64,000 nt of DNA from Bradyrhizobium sp. LMTR 3. GTDB lineage: Bacteria > Pseudomonadota > Alphaproteobacteria > Rhizobiales > Xanthobacteraceae. Of this stretch, positions 43,542 through 52,296 are shown piece after piece. The notes beneath the pieces were generated by a model. It saw only the letters and a program-made list of their open reading frames with translations, was not told where the DNA came from and made no database searches. The stretch lies in the NCBI RefSeq assembly GCF_001693485.1, contig NZ_MAXC01000007.1, positions 116,944 through 180,943 of the forward strand, given 5' to 3'. Within the stretch, counting starts at the first letter, position 1. Each line of letters starts with the position of its first letter. A program made the position numbers and the translations under genes.

Positions 43542-44874
43542 CCTCCATTCCGGCGGCGAGTTCGAAGACGCGGCGGTCCGATCCGCCGGCGGCTGCGAGC
43601 ATCAGCCCGACCGGCACCTCGCCCTCGCGATGCGCCGGCAGCGAGATCGCGCAGCCATCGAGCATGTTGATCAGGGTGCAATTGCGCAAGGCGCGCAGAT
43701 TCTGCGTCGCGAAGGCCTGGTCGTCGGCGAGGTCGGCGATAACAGGCGGCGTATTCGCGGTGGTCGGCAGCACCAGCGCGTCATACGGCGCGATGCGCTG
43801 TTCGGTCCGCGCAATGAACGAGCGGCGCGCCTTGAGGATGTCGATATAGTCCGCCGCGCTGATGCCCTCGCCGCGCAGGATGCGGACGCGGACGCGAGGG
43901 TCGTAGACGTCGCCTTTGCCGGTGAGCAGGTAGCGGTGCCAGGCGTAGCTTTCGGCGGCGGCAAAACCGCCCTTGCTGTTCATGACGCCGACGTCGTGAA
44001 ATTCCGGCACCTCGATGCGCTCGATCAACGCGCCGTGGCGCGACAGCGTCGCCAGCGCGCGCTCGAAGGTTCTGGCGACCTCCTCGTCGAGGTCGTCGAG
44101 CGCGATCGTGGTCGGCACCGCAAGCCGCATGCCCTTGATGGTGCGCGGCTGCAACGGCTGCACGGCTTCATCCGCGAGCACGGCATCCAGCACCGCACAG
44201 CAAGCTACGCTACGCGCCAGCGGCCCAAAGCTGTCGAGCGAGGAGGACAGCGGCACGCCGCCGTCGAGCGGCACGCGCGCCTGTGTCGGCTTGTAGCCGA
44301 CGATGCCGTTATAGGCCGCCGGAATCCGGCAGGAGCCGCCGGTATCGGTGCCGAGCGCGCCATACGCCATGCGGTCGGCGATCGAGACCGCCGCGCCCGA
44401 GGACGAGCCGCCGGGCACATGGCCGACGCTGCGGTTCCAGACGCTCTTCGGCGTGCCGTAATGCGGATTGATGCCGATGCCGGAATAGGCGAACTCGGTC
44501 ATGTTGGTGCGGCCGATCACGATGAAGCCGGCCCGGCGCAGCCGCGCCACCACGGGCGCATCGGCGTCTGCCGGCGCAGAATCTTCCAGCGCGCGGGAGC
44601 CGGCGCGGGTCACCTGTCCCTTGATGTCGTAGAGATCCTTGATCGAGACGGGAATGCCGGCATAGGGCGATGGCGCGGCGCCCGCTTTGCGCAGATGATC
44701 CATCGCGTCGGCTGCGGCGATCGCTGCGTCCTTGTCGACGTGAATAAAGGCCCGTGCGCCCTCGCCGGCGGGATCGGCAATCCTGGCGAGGCATTCCTCG
44801 ACCAGTTTGCGCGCGGTGGTGCGTCCGGCATCGAGATCGGCAGCGAGACTGGCAAGCGTCGGATGGTCAGGCAT
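43525..44874 (-). CDS. Amidase-signature-family hydrolase
   Basis: The 449-aa product belongs to the GatA-like amidase family. The Ser-cisSer-Lys triad is visible: Lys in GIPVSIKDLYDIKG, cis-Ser in VPGGSSSGAAVS and the nucleophilic Ser in GTDTGGSCRIPAAY. It hydrolyses an amide to acid plus ammonia; the substrate is unknown. It is not the tRNA amidotransferase subunit, as no gatB/gatC is nearby. The ATG at 44874 has an AGAGAG ribosome site; an ATG 15 bp upstream is possible. It is the first gene of the amidase-DUF2848 pair and diverges from the DUF35 gene. Confidence 0.9.
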   Translation of the reverse strand: MPDHPTLASLAADLDAGRTTARKLVEECLARIADPAGEGARAFIHVDKDAAIAAADAMDHLRKAGAAPSPYAGIPVSIKDLYDIKGQVTRAGSRALEDSAPADADAPVVARLRRAGFIVIGRTNMTEFAYSGIGINPHYGTPKSVWNRSVGHVPGGSSSGAAVSIADRMAYGALGTDTGGSCRIPAAYNGIVGYKPTQARVPLDGGVPLSSSLDSFGPLARSVACCAVLDAVLADEAVQPLQPRTIKGMRLAVPTTIALDDLDEEVARTFERALATLSRHGALIERIEVPEFHDVGVMNSKGGFAAAESYAWHRYLLTGKGDVYDPRVRVRILRGEGISAADYIDILKARRSFIARTEQRIAPYDALVLPTTANTPPVIADLADDQAFATQNLRALRNCTLINMLDGCAISLPAHREGEVPVGLMLAAAGGSDRRVFELAAGMEDVIRV

Positions 44875-44962
44875 GGCTCTCTCGTTCATTCCTGTGGCGT
44901 CACTCGTGGTCCGAAGCGAACCCGATGTCGAACGGTGCATCGGCGATTTGCCGTGGCGCGGA

Positions 44963-45056
44963 CTATTGCCCGAGACACGCTGGCATACAAGCGCTCTCGG
45001 GCGCGGGAATGCGGCCATGCATCTCCGTCGCCGCTCGGGCCGTTGACGGGCAATAG
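44963..45056. promoter_or_regulatory. Inverted operator-like pair between divergent genes
   Basis: CTATTGCCCG (44963-44972) and its exact reverse complement CGGGCAATAG (45047-45056) face each other 74 bp apart. Each copy lies 66-89 bp upstream of one divergent gene (amidase left, DUF35 right). This could be one regulator acting on both promoters. Confidence 0.35.
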
Positions 45057-45122
45057 ACAAATGTCGCATCAAGACCGCAACAAGCGGGTAACGCCCGACT
45101 TCCCCAAGGAGAAACTGCCGCT

Positions 45123-45536
45123 ATGGCCGAGCCCGCGCGCGCCAAACCAAAACCGACCCCGGAGACCCAGTATTTCTGGGACGGCACGCAGGCCGGCGAA
45201 CTGCGCCTGCAGCGCTGCGATGCCTGCGCCAATGTCTATTTCCCGCCGCGCCCGTTCTGCCCGTCCTGCGGCTCGCGCAAGGTTTCCGTCTTCAAGGCCA
45301 GCGGCAAGGGCAAGCTCTACAGTTATGTCATCAACCACCGCCCGGCAGCGCCCGGCTTCACCCCGCCTTACGCGATCGCCGTGGTCGAGCTCGACGAAGG
45401 CCCGCGCATGATGAGCAATATCATCGATTGTCCGCAGACGCCGGAGGCGCTGGAGCTCGACATGAAGCTCGAGGTCGCGTTCGAAAAGCTCGACGACAAG
45501 ATCACCCTTCCCATGTTCCGTCCGGCGAAGGGTTAG
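45123..45536 (+). CDS. DUF35 zinc-ribbon/OB-fold acyl-CoA-associated protein
   Basis: The 137-aa product has an N-terminal rubredoxin-like zinc ribbon with four cysteines (QRCDACANVYFPPRPFCPSCG, about residues 36-56) followed by an OB-fold (KGKLYSYVINHRPAAPGF...). DUF35 proteins partner thiolase-like or hydratase enzymes in acyl-CoA side-chain catabolism. The thiolase gene begins 5 bp after its stop, so the two are one translational unit. AAGGAG precedes the ATG. Confidence 0.9.
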   Translation: MAEPARAKPKPTPETQYFWDGTQAGELRLQRCDACANVYFPPRPFCPSCGSRKVSVFKASGKGKLYSYVINHRPAAPGFTPPYAIAVVELDEGPRMMSNIIDCPQTPEALELDMKLEVAFEKLDDKITLPMFRPAKG

Positions 45537-45541
45537 GCACC

Positions 45542-46681
45542 ATGCGCAGGAATCAAGTTGCCGTCGTCGGTGCTGCCGAGACCACCGAACTCGGCATCAT
45601 CCCGAACATGTCGCAGATCCAGCTCCACGCGGATGCGGCGCTCAATGCTATCGCCGATGCCGGGCTCAAGCTGTCCGACATCGATGGTATCGCGACCGCC
45701 GTGGAAACTCCGCAGCAGATCGCCCATTACCTCGGCATCACGCCGACCTGGGTGGACGGCACTTCCGTCGGCGGCTGCTCGTTCATGCTGCACGTCCGCC
45801 ATGCGGCGGCAGCGATCGAGGCCGGCCTGTGCAAGACCGTGCTGATTACCCACGCCGAAAGCGGAAAATCGATGATCGGCAAATTGCCGCGCTCGATCCC
45901 CGCCGACAGCCTGCAGGGCCAGTTCGAGGCGCCGTTCGGCGTCTACGGGCCGCCCAGCATGTTCCCGATTCCGGTGCTGCGCTACATGAAGACCTACGGC
46001 ATCACCCATGAGCAGATCGCCATGGTCGCCGTCGTGCAGCGCGAATGGGCCGCAAAGAATCCGCGCGCGACCATGAAGGACCCGATCACGGTTGCGGACG
46101 TGTTGAACTCGCGGATGATCGCCTACCCGTTCCGCCTGCTGCAGTGCTGCCTCGTCACCGATGGCGGCGGTGCGCTGATCCTGACCTCGGCCGACCGCGC
46201 CAAGGACTTTCCGAGAAAGCCGGTCTACATCCTCGGCACCGGCGAGAGCGTGGAAACGCCGATGGTCAGCCAGATGGAGACGTTCAACTCCTCGCGCGCC
46301 TTCAAGGTCGCAGGCCCCACCGCCTTCAAGGAGGCCGGCATCACCCACAAGGACGTCGATCATTTGATGATCTACGATGCCTTCGCGCATCTGCCGCTCT
46401 ACGGCCTCGGCGATCTCGGCTTCATGCCGCACGAAGAGACCGGCAAGTTCATCGCCGACGGCAATACTCGCCCCGGCGGCAAGCTGCCGCTCAACACCAA
46501 TGGCGGCGGATTGAGCTACATGCATTCCGGCATGTACGGCATGTACGCGCTGCAGGAGAGTGTGCGGCAAATGCGCGGCATCGCGCCGGCGCAGGTCAAG
46601 GACGCGAAGATCTCGGTCTGCCACGGCGTCGGCGGCATGTTCGCGGCGAGTGGCACGATCATCTTTACGAACGAACGCTAG
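45542..46681 (+). CDS. Thiolase-family protein (SCP-x/acetyl-CoA acetyltransferase-like)
   Basis: The 379-aa product is of the SCP-x thiolase-like group. GTSVGGCSFMLHVRHAAAAIEAGLC holds the active-site region with Cys. DGGGALILTSADRA, DHLMIYDAFAHLPLYGLGDLG, LNTNGGGLSYMHSGMYGMYALQES and the C-terminal SVCHGVGGMFAASGTIIF fill the second half. Such enzymes, bound to DUF35, perform retro-Claisen or retro-aldol cleavage of branched acyl-CoA, for example sterol side chains. The adjacent DUF35 gene and the later MFE-2-like dehydrogenase support this. The substrate is unknown. Confidence 0.88.
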   Translation: MRRNQVAVVGAAETTELGIIPNMSQIQLHADAALNAIADAGLKLSDIDGIATAVETPQQIAHYLGITPTWVDGTSVGGCSFMLHVRHAAAAIEAGLCKTVLITHAESGKSMIGKLPRSIPADSLQGQFEAPFGVYGPPSMFPIPVLRYMKTYGITHEQIAMVAVVQREWAAKNPRATMKDPITVADVLNSRMIAYPFRLLQCCLVTDGGGALILTSADRAKDFPRKPVYILGTGESVETPMVSQMETFNSSRAFKVAGPTAFKEAGITHKDVDHLMIYDAFAHLPLYGLGDLGFMPHEETGKFIADGNTRPGGKLPLNTNGGGLSYMHSGMYGMYALQESVRQMRGIAPAQVKDAKISVCHGVGGMFAASGTIIFTNER

Positions 46682-46710
46682 GAATGCGAGCCCGAGCGGA
46701 GCCCTCAATC

Positions 46711-46788
46711 CGTCATTGCCGGGCTTGACCGGGCAATCCATCTTCTTCTGAAGAAGGATGGATGCGCGGGTCAAGCCCGCGCATGACG
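46711..46788. repeat. Palindromic element family F
   Basis: The outer ends are CGTCATTGCCGGGCTTGACC and GGTCAAGCCCGCGCATGACG, with GGGCTTGACC / GGTCAAGCCC exactly inverted. The centre is a near-perfect hairpin CCATCTTCTTC-TGAAGAAGGATGG. It lies between the thiolase and the MFE-2-like dehydrogenase genes. Confidence 0.9.
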
Positions 46789-46831
46789 AGTAGGGTTCTG
46801 CTTCGGCCGCTAAAACAGGACGGAAAGCATC

Positions 46832-47746
46832 ATGACAAAATCACTGCAAGACAAAGTCGTCATCGTCACCGGCGCCGGCCGCGGCATTGGCCGCGAGATC
46901 GCGCTGCTCTGCGCCGCGGAAGGCGCCAAAGTCGTCGTCAACGATCCCGGTGGCGCCGCCGACGGCGCTGGTTCGAGCGCAGCTCCCGCCGAGGAGGTGG
47001 TCGAGGAGATCAAGAAGCGCGGCGGCACTGCGGTCGCCAATTTCGAGTCGGTGGCGGAAGCGATCCCGGCGAGCAAGATCGTGAAGACGGCGACCGATCA
47101 TTTCGGCCGGCTCGACGGCGTCGTCAACAATGCCGGCATTCTGCGCGACATGATCTTCCACAAAATGAGCGTGGAAGCCTTCGAGGCCGTCATCAAGGTG
47201 CACCTGATGGGCTCGTTCTACGTCAGCCACGCCGCGGCACGGCTGTACCGCGAACAGGAGAGCGGTTCCTTCGTGCACTTCACCTCGACCTCGGGCCTGA
47301 TTGGCAATTTCGGCCAGGCCAACTACGCCGCCGCCAAGCTCGGCATCGTCGGCCTGTCGAAGTCGATCGCACTCGACATGGGCCGCTTCAACGTGCGCTC
47401 GAACTGCGTCTCGCCGTTCGCCTGGACCCGCATGATCGGCACCATCCCGACCGAGACCGAGGCCGAGAAGGCGCGCGTGGCGAAAATCCAGCAGATGGGA
47501 CCGGAGAAGATCGCGCCGCTGTGCGCCTATCTGCTCAGCGACGCCGCCAAGGACGTCACCGGACAGATCTTCGGCGTGCGGATGAACGAGATTTTCCTGT
47601 TCAGCCAGAATCGTCCGCTGCGCTCGGTACAGCGGAGCGAAGGCTGGACGCCGCAAACCATCGCCGAACACGGCATGCCGGCGCTTGCGGGATCGTTCTA
47701 CAAGCTCGACCGCTCCGCAGATATCTTCACCTGGGATCCGATCTGA
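46832..47746 (+). CDS. Short-chain dehydrogenase, MFE-2 3-hydroxyacyl-CoA dehydrogenase-like
   Basis: The 304-aa product is an NAD-binding SDR: TGAGRGIG cofactor loop at about 12-19, NNAGIL, and catalytic STSG and NYAAAK (Tyr/Lys). The N-terminal insert VVVNDPGGAADGAGSSAAPAEEVVEEI and the segment FVHFTSTSGLIGNFGQANYAAAKLGIVGL are typical of the dehydrogenase part of peroxisomal multifunctional enzyme 2. It would oxidise 3-hydroxyacyl-CoA to 3-ketoacyl-CoA ahead of the thiolase encoded just upstream. The gene stands alone between families F and B palindromes. Confidence 0.88.
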   Translation: MTKSLQDKVVIVTGAGRGIGREIALLCAAEGAKVVVNDPGGAADGAGSSAAPAEEVVEEIKKRGGTAVANFESVAEAIPASKIVKTATDHFGRLDGVVNNAGILRDMIFHKMSVEAFEAVIKVHLMGSFYVSHAAARLYREQESGSFVHFTSTSGLIGNFGQANYAAAKLGIVGLSKSIALDMGRFNVRSNCVSPFAWTRMIGTIPTETEAEKARVAKIQQMGPEKIAPLCAYLLSDAAKDVTGQIFGVRMNEIFLFSQNRPLRSVQRSEGWTPQTIAEHGMPALAGSFYKLDRSADIFTWDPI

Positions 47747-47761
47747 AGATTCCTCGTAGCC

Positions 47762-47882
47762 GTAGGGTGGGCAAAGGCGCATCGCGCCGTGCCCACCATC
47801 TATCGGGATACGAAAATGGTGGGCACGCGGAGCCTGTCATCGGGCGCGCATTCGCGCGACCCGTTGGCTTTGCCCACCCTAC
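47762..47882. repeat. Palindromic element family B, copy 1
   Basis: The 15-bp outer inverted repeat is GTAGGGTGGGCAAAG / CTTTGCCCACCCTAC, with an inner GTGCCCACCAT / ATGGTGGGCAC pair. The right loop contains a 41-bp module (47828-47868) that is identical to one in family H at 63778-63818. It lies 16 bp past the dehydrogenase stop. Confidence 0.9.
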
Positions 47883-47983
47883 AAAACCGCTACGCCGCAC
47901 CACCACTCTGATTGCCCCGCCCGCTTTATGCCGGAATGCGGGCCGATGTTTTTCCTCCCAACAAAAATACACGGGAGGAAATC

Positions 47984-49150
47984 ATGACAACCTCGCTGAC
48001 CATTTCCGATTCCCAACAACAAGGCAGCGGTTTTGACCGTCGCAAGATACTGACCGGCGCAGCAGCACTTGCCGCTTCCGCCGTGACGATAAAGACGGCA
48101 TCTGCCGCCTCCGTCGCGCCGCTGGGCCAGACCGCCGCGCCAACCACGGCAACGCCGCCCCTGCCGCTCGGCCCGCTTCCCGGCGCCCGCTATCCGGACT
48201 CTCGCCTGGAATCGATGAAGAAACCGAAGGTTTCGTTCGGGCCGACAGGCTTTCCGGCCTTCGCCGGCACCATGGCGGTCGAGCGCGTCGCGACCGGATT
48301 CCGCTGGGCCGAAGGCCCGGTTTATTTCGCAGCCGGGCGTTACGTGCTGTTCTCCGACATTCCCAACAATCGCATCATGCGCTTCTCGGAAGACGACGGC
48401 CATCTCAGCGTCTATCGGCAGCCGTCGATGAACTCGAACGGCAACACCATCGATCGCGAGGGACGGCTGATCACCTGCGAGCATTCCGGCCGCCGCGTCA
48501 CCCGGACCGAACTCGACGGCTCGATCACCATCATCGCCGACAAGTACAACGGCAAGAAACTGAACTCGCCGAACGACGCGGTCGTGGCGGCCGACGGCTC
48601 GATCTGGTTCTGCGACCCAGCCTACGGAATCGGCGGCTATTACGAGGGCATCAAGGCGGAGCCCGAGCAGGAAAAGAAAAACGTCTACCGGGTGGATCCG
48701 AAATCCGGCGACATCAAGATGGTGGTCGATGACTTCGTGCAGCCGAACGGCCTTTGCTTCTCACCTGACGAGAAGAAGCTCTATATCTGCGATACCGGCT
48801 TCACCGACGGACCGGATAACCCGTCGCATATCCGCGTGTTCGACGTCGATCTCGGGGCCGGAAAGCTTTCGAACAGCAAGGTCTTTGCGGACATGCCCAA
48901 GCCCAGCATTACCGACGGGCTGCGCTGCGACACCGCGGGGCGCCTTTGGTGCTCCGTGGGTTGGGGCGATCCGAATGAGGACGGCGTGCGCTGCTACACT
49001 CCTGACGGCGATCTCCTCGGCAAGATCCACATACCGGAAACCGTCGCCAACCTGTGCTTCGGCGGCCAGCAGCGGAACAGGCTCTACATCTGCGGCTCGT
49101 CATCGCTCTATGCGGTCTATACGAGTGTGCAAGGCGCGATGAAGCCGTGA
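47984..49150 (+). CDS. Exported SMP-30/gluconolactonase-like protein
   Basis: The 388-aa product has a Tat-like N-terminus (FDRRKILTGAAALAASAV, twin Arg at 19-20) and a six-bladed beta-propeller of the SMP-30/gluconolactonase/LRE-like family. Metal and active-site parts: FRWAEGPVYF (Glu), SMNSNGNTIDREGRLITCEH, KLNSPNDAVVAADGSIWFCDP, QPNGLCFSPDEKKLYICDTG and ITDGLRCDTAGRLW. It would hydrolyse a sugar or other lactone in the periplasm. GGGAGGAA precedes the ATG at 47984; the longer open frame comes from repeat-flanking DNA. Neighbours give no clear link. Confidence 0.88.
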   Translation: MTTSLTISDSQQQGSGFDRRKILTGAAALAASAVTIKTASAASVAPLGQTAAPTTATPPLPLGPLPGARYPDSRLESMKKPKVSFGPTGFPAFAGTMAVERVATGFRWAEGPVYFAAGRYVLFSDIPNNRIMRFSEDDGHLSVYRQPSMNSNGNTIDREGRLITCEHSGRRVTRTELDGSITIIADKYNGKKLNSPNDAVVAADGSIWFCDPAYGIGGYYEGIKAEPEQEKKNVYRVDPKSGDIKMVVDDFVQPNGLCFSPDEKKLYICDTGFTDGPDNPSHIRVFDVDLGAGKLSNSKVFADMPKPSITDGLRCDTAGRLWCSVGWGDPNEDGVRCYTPDGDLLGKIHIPETVANLCFGGQQRNRLYICGSSSLYAVYTSVQGAMKP

Positions 49151-49161
49151 GAGGCAACTGC

Positions 49162-49263
49162 TGTCATTCCGGGGCGACGCGAAGCGTCGAACTCCGGTGC
49201 GCAATTGCGCACCGGAGAATCTCGAGGTTCGGGGTTCGCGCTCGCGCGCGCCCCGGAACGACG
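49162..49263. repeat. Palindromic element family A, copy 4 (with inserted palindrome)
   Basis: The outer ends are GTCATTCCGGGG / CCCCGGAACGAC. Before the CTCGAG core it carries an extra perfect 26-bp palindrome (49192-49217) not found in other A copies. This is a variant of the element lying between convergent genes, 16 bp from the ppc stop. Confidence 0.88.
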
Positions 49264-49279
49264 GTGATCAAAAAATCCC

Positions 49280-52072
49280 TCACCCGCTATTCCTCAACCC
49301 CGCCGAAATCCCGTTGATGGTAAGCTGAATCCCGCGCAGCACCTGCTCGTCCGGACTATGCGAGCGATGCTCCTTCAGTAGCTCGACCTGCACGTGGTTG
49401 AGCGGATCGAGATAGGGGAAGCGGTTGCGGATTGAGCGTTCCAGCAGCGGGTTACCCTGCAAGAGGCGCTCGTGGCCCATGATGTCGAGCAGCATCTCGA
49501 TCGAGGCATGCCACTCGCGCCGGATGCGCCCGAAGATGCTTTCGCGCAAGGCCACGTCAGGCACCAGCTCGGCATAGCGCGAGGCGATCGCAATCGAGCT
49601 CTTGGCCAGCACCATGTCCATGTTCGACAGCAGCGTGCGGAAGAACGGCCATTCGCGGTAGAGTTCCTGCAGGAAGGCCATGCCCTGCTCCGGGTGCTCC
49701 GCGATCCAGCTCTCGACCGCGGAGCCGAAGCCGTACCAGCCCGGCAGCATCAGCCGGCACTGCGCCCAACTGAACACCCAGGGGATGGCGCGAAGGTCCT
49801 CGATTTCGCGGGTTTTCTTGCGCGACGCCGGGCGGCTGCCGATGTTGAGCGTCGAGATTTCGGTGATGACGGTGGAGCCCCAGAAATAATCGGCAAAGCC
49901 TTCGGTCTCATAGACCAGCCCGCGATAGGCCTTGAATGCCAGCGCCGACAATTGCTCCATTGCCGTGAGATACTCTTTCCGCGGCGCGCTCTGCCGGGGA
50001 TGCAGCAGGCTCGCCTCCAGCGTCGCCGCGGCCAGGATTTCCAGATTGCTGCGGCCGACTTCCGGATTGGAATATTTGCTGGAGATGATTTCTCCCTGCT
50101 CGGTGATGCGGATCTGTCCGTTCACCGCGCCGCCGGGCTGCGCGATGATGGCGTCATAGCTCGGCCCGCCGCCGCGGCCGACCGATCCGCCACGGCCGTG
50201 GAACAGCCGCAAGCGCACGCCGTGACGCTCGAACACGTCGACCAGTTCGATTTCGGCCTTATACAGCTCCCAGCCCGAAGTGACGAAGCCGCCGTCCTTG
50301 TTGCTGTCGGAATAGCCGAGCATCACTTCCTGGATGCCGCCGCGGCTGTCGACCAGCCGGCGGTAATCGTGCAACGCCAGCATCCGATCCATGATGCCGG
50401 ATGAAGCCTGCAAATCCTCGATGGTTTCGAACAGCGGCACGATGTTGATGGCGCTGCGGCCGGAAGGATTGACGAGGCCGACCTCCTTCAACAGCACCGC
50501 CACCTCCAGCATGTCCGACATGCCCTTGCACATGGAGATGATGCATTGGTGGATCACGTCGGGGCCGAAGCGCGCATGGGCCTCGGCGGCGGCACGGAAC
50601 ATGGCGAGTTCGCCGCGTGTTTCTTCGCTGTACTTGACGAACACCGAGCTCAGCGGCCTTGCACTGCGCAGCTCGCGCAGCAGCAGATGGACGCGGGCCT
50701 CCTCATTCAGTGCCAGATAGGACATGCCGGGGATGGCGGCATCGAACAGTTCCGCGACCGTGCGCTCGTGCACCGCGGAATTCTGCCTGATGTCGAGCCG
50801 GGCCAGATGAAAGCCGAAGCAATCCACGGCACGGCGTAGCAAGCGCAACCGACCGCGCGCGATCACGCCCGAATTGTTCGCAATCAGCGATCGATCCAGA
50901 ACGTCGAGATCGGCCTTGAACTCCGTCACGCTCGCATAAGACGCGGCCTCGCCGACCGGACGACGCGTCGTCTCGACCTCCAGTCTCAGCGCAGTCGCGG
51001 TCAGGCGGGCATAGATGCCCGACACCGCCAGCCGATACGGTTCGCCGCTCCGGTGCGGCGACGTATCCGGAGACCGCTCGGCCAGCGCGCGCAATTCGTC
51101 GGAGACGTCAGCGAGGTGCGCGGCCAGCGATAGTTCGGAGCCGAGGACATGCAACTCTTCCAGATAGAAGTTCATCAGCCGGCTCGACTGCAGGCGCAGC
51201 GTGCCGCGCATGACGTCGGCAGTGACAAAGGGATTGCCGTCGCGGTCGCCGCCGATCCAGCTTCCCACGGTCAGGAACGACGCCAGCTCGCCGGGCGCGC
51301 CGCCCTCCTCCCGGTTCAGCCGGTCCTCCAGCGCGCAATGCAGCCGCGGCACCTCGTGCAGGAAGGTGTAGTCGTAGAATGACAGGCCGTTGGCGACTTC
51401 ATCGAGCACGGTCAGTTTGGTCCGGCGCAGCAGGTTGGTCTGCCACAGCGTCAGTACGGCGCGGCGCAACTGCTCGTCGCAAGCCTCGGCCTCCTCCGGC
51501 GTAAGCTGGACGCGTTCGCGCCGGTCGAGCAGCGCGGCGATCTCCATCTCGCGGTCGAACGTGCTCTTGCGGCGGACTTCCGTGGGATGCGCCGTCAGGA
51601 CCGGGCTGACCTGGGCCCCCTTGAAGAAGCGGCGCAACTCGGCCGCGTTGATCCCGGCGGTCTTTGCGTGAGCGAGCGTCTGGGTCAGCGCGCTCGGTCG
51701 CGGCCCGCCGGGACCGCGGCCACGCATCTGGCGGATGTTGTTTTGGTCCTCGGCGATGTTGGCGAGATGCGAAAAATAGCTGAAGGCGCGGACGATCCGC
51801 ACGGTATCGCTGATCGACATGCTGTCGAGGATGGTCTCGAGTTCCCGCCGCGCCAGCTTGTCCTCGTCGCGATGGAACCGGATCGAGGTCTGGCGGATAC
51901 GTTCGACCAGATCGAAGACGTCAGCGCCCTCCTGATCACGGACGGTATCGCCGAGAATCCGCCCGAGCAGGCGAATGTCGGTCCGCAGCCGCGCATCCTC
52001 CTCCAACGCCAGCGCCTCGTCGCCGCGGTTGGACCGGACTTCGATCTCGGAAGGCATGGTCTGGGAAGACAT
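49280..52072 (-). CDS. ppc: Phosphoenolpyruvate carboxylase
   Basis: The 930-aa product is full length for bacterial PEPC, which makes oxaloacetate from PEP and bicarbonate to refill the TCA cycle. The catalytic His is in [12 protein letters not shown], and [11 protein letters not shown] follows. The second catalytic region is [12 protein letters not shown], then [17 protein letters not shown] (flexible loop) and IRITEQGE. The C-terminus ends GLRNSG, close to the usual RNTG terminus that sits in the allosteric site. The ATG at 52072 begins [12 protein letters not shown]. It is monocistronic between palindromic elements. Confidence 0.97.
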   Translation of the reverse strand: MSSQTMPSEIEVRSNRGDEALALEEDARLRTDIRLLGRILGDTVRDQEGADVFDLVERIRQTSIRFHRDEDKLARRELETILDSMSISDTVRIVRAFSYFSHLANIAEDQNNIRQMRGRGPGGPRPSALTQTLAHAKTAGINAAELRRFFKGAQVSPVLTAHPTEVRRKSTFDREMEIAALLDRRERVQLTPEEAEACDEQLRRAVLTLWQTNLLRRTKLTVLDEVANGLSFYDYTFLHEVPRLHCALEDRLNREEGGAPGELASFLTVGSWIGGDRDGNPFVTADVMRGTLRLQSSRLMNFYLEELHVLGSELSLAAHLADVSDELRALAERSPDTSPHRSGEPYRLAVSGIYARLTATALRLEVETTRRPVGEAASYASVTEFKADLDVLDRSLIANNSGVIARGRLRLLRRAVDCFGFHLARLDIRQNSAVHERTVAELFDAAIPGMSYLALNEEARVHLLLRELRSARPLSSVFVKYSEETRGELAMFRAAAEAHARFGPDVIHQCIISMCKGMSDMLEVAVLLKEVGLVNPSGRSAINIVPLFETIEDLQASSGIMDRMLALHDYRRLVDSRGGIQEVMLGYSDSNKDGGFVTSGWELYKAEIELVDVFERHGVRLRLFHGRGGSVGRGGGPSYDAIIAQPGGAVNGQIRITEQGEIISSKYSNPEVGRSNLEILAAATLEASLLHPRQSAPRKEYLTAMEQLSALAFKAYRGLVYETEGFADYFWGSTVITEISTLNIGSRPASRKKTREIEDLRAIPWVFSWAQCRLMLPGWYGFGSAVESWIAEHPEQGMAFLQELYREWPFFRTLLSNMDMVLAKSSIAIASRYAELVPDVALRESIFGRIRREWHASIEMLLDIMGHERLLQGNPLLERSIRNRFPYLDPLNHVQVELLKEHRSHSPDEQVLRGIQLTINGISAGLRNSG

Positions 52073-52172
52073 TGGCTGGCCACCTCAAACTGCCCGGCTC
52101 ATCCGAGTGTGCAATTTTTTTGCCGCAGTGCAAGATAAAGATGGAGGCGGTGCCTATTGTCTCTGCTCTTGC

Positions 52173-52290
52173 GTCGTCCCCGCGAACGCGGGGACCCATA
52201 CTCCGTGTCCTCTCTTAGGGCACGCTGGGAGAGTCCTTTTGCGAACCCCACGGCCTGTGGTTATGGGTCCCTGCGTTCCGCAGGGACGAC
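52173..52290. repeat. Palindromic element family C, copy 1
   Basis: The left arm GTCGTCCCCGCGAACGCGGGGACCCATA and the right arm TATGGGTCCCTGCGTTCCGCAGGGACGAC are inverted, and each is itself a hairpin. The spacer (52201-52261) shows weaker symmetry. It lies 6 bp from the stop of the acyl-CoA synthetase. Confidence 0.9.
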
Positions 52291-52296
52291 AGGATG

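Noticed and set aside
43387..45411. 674-codon open frame on the plus strand
   Set aside because: It is antisense to the amidase and runs out of frame into the DUF35 gene.
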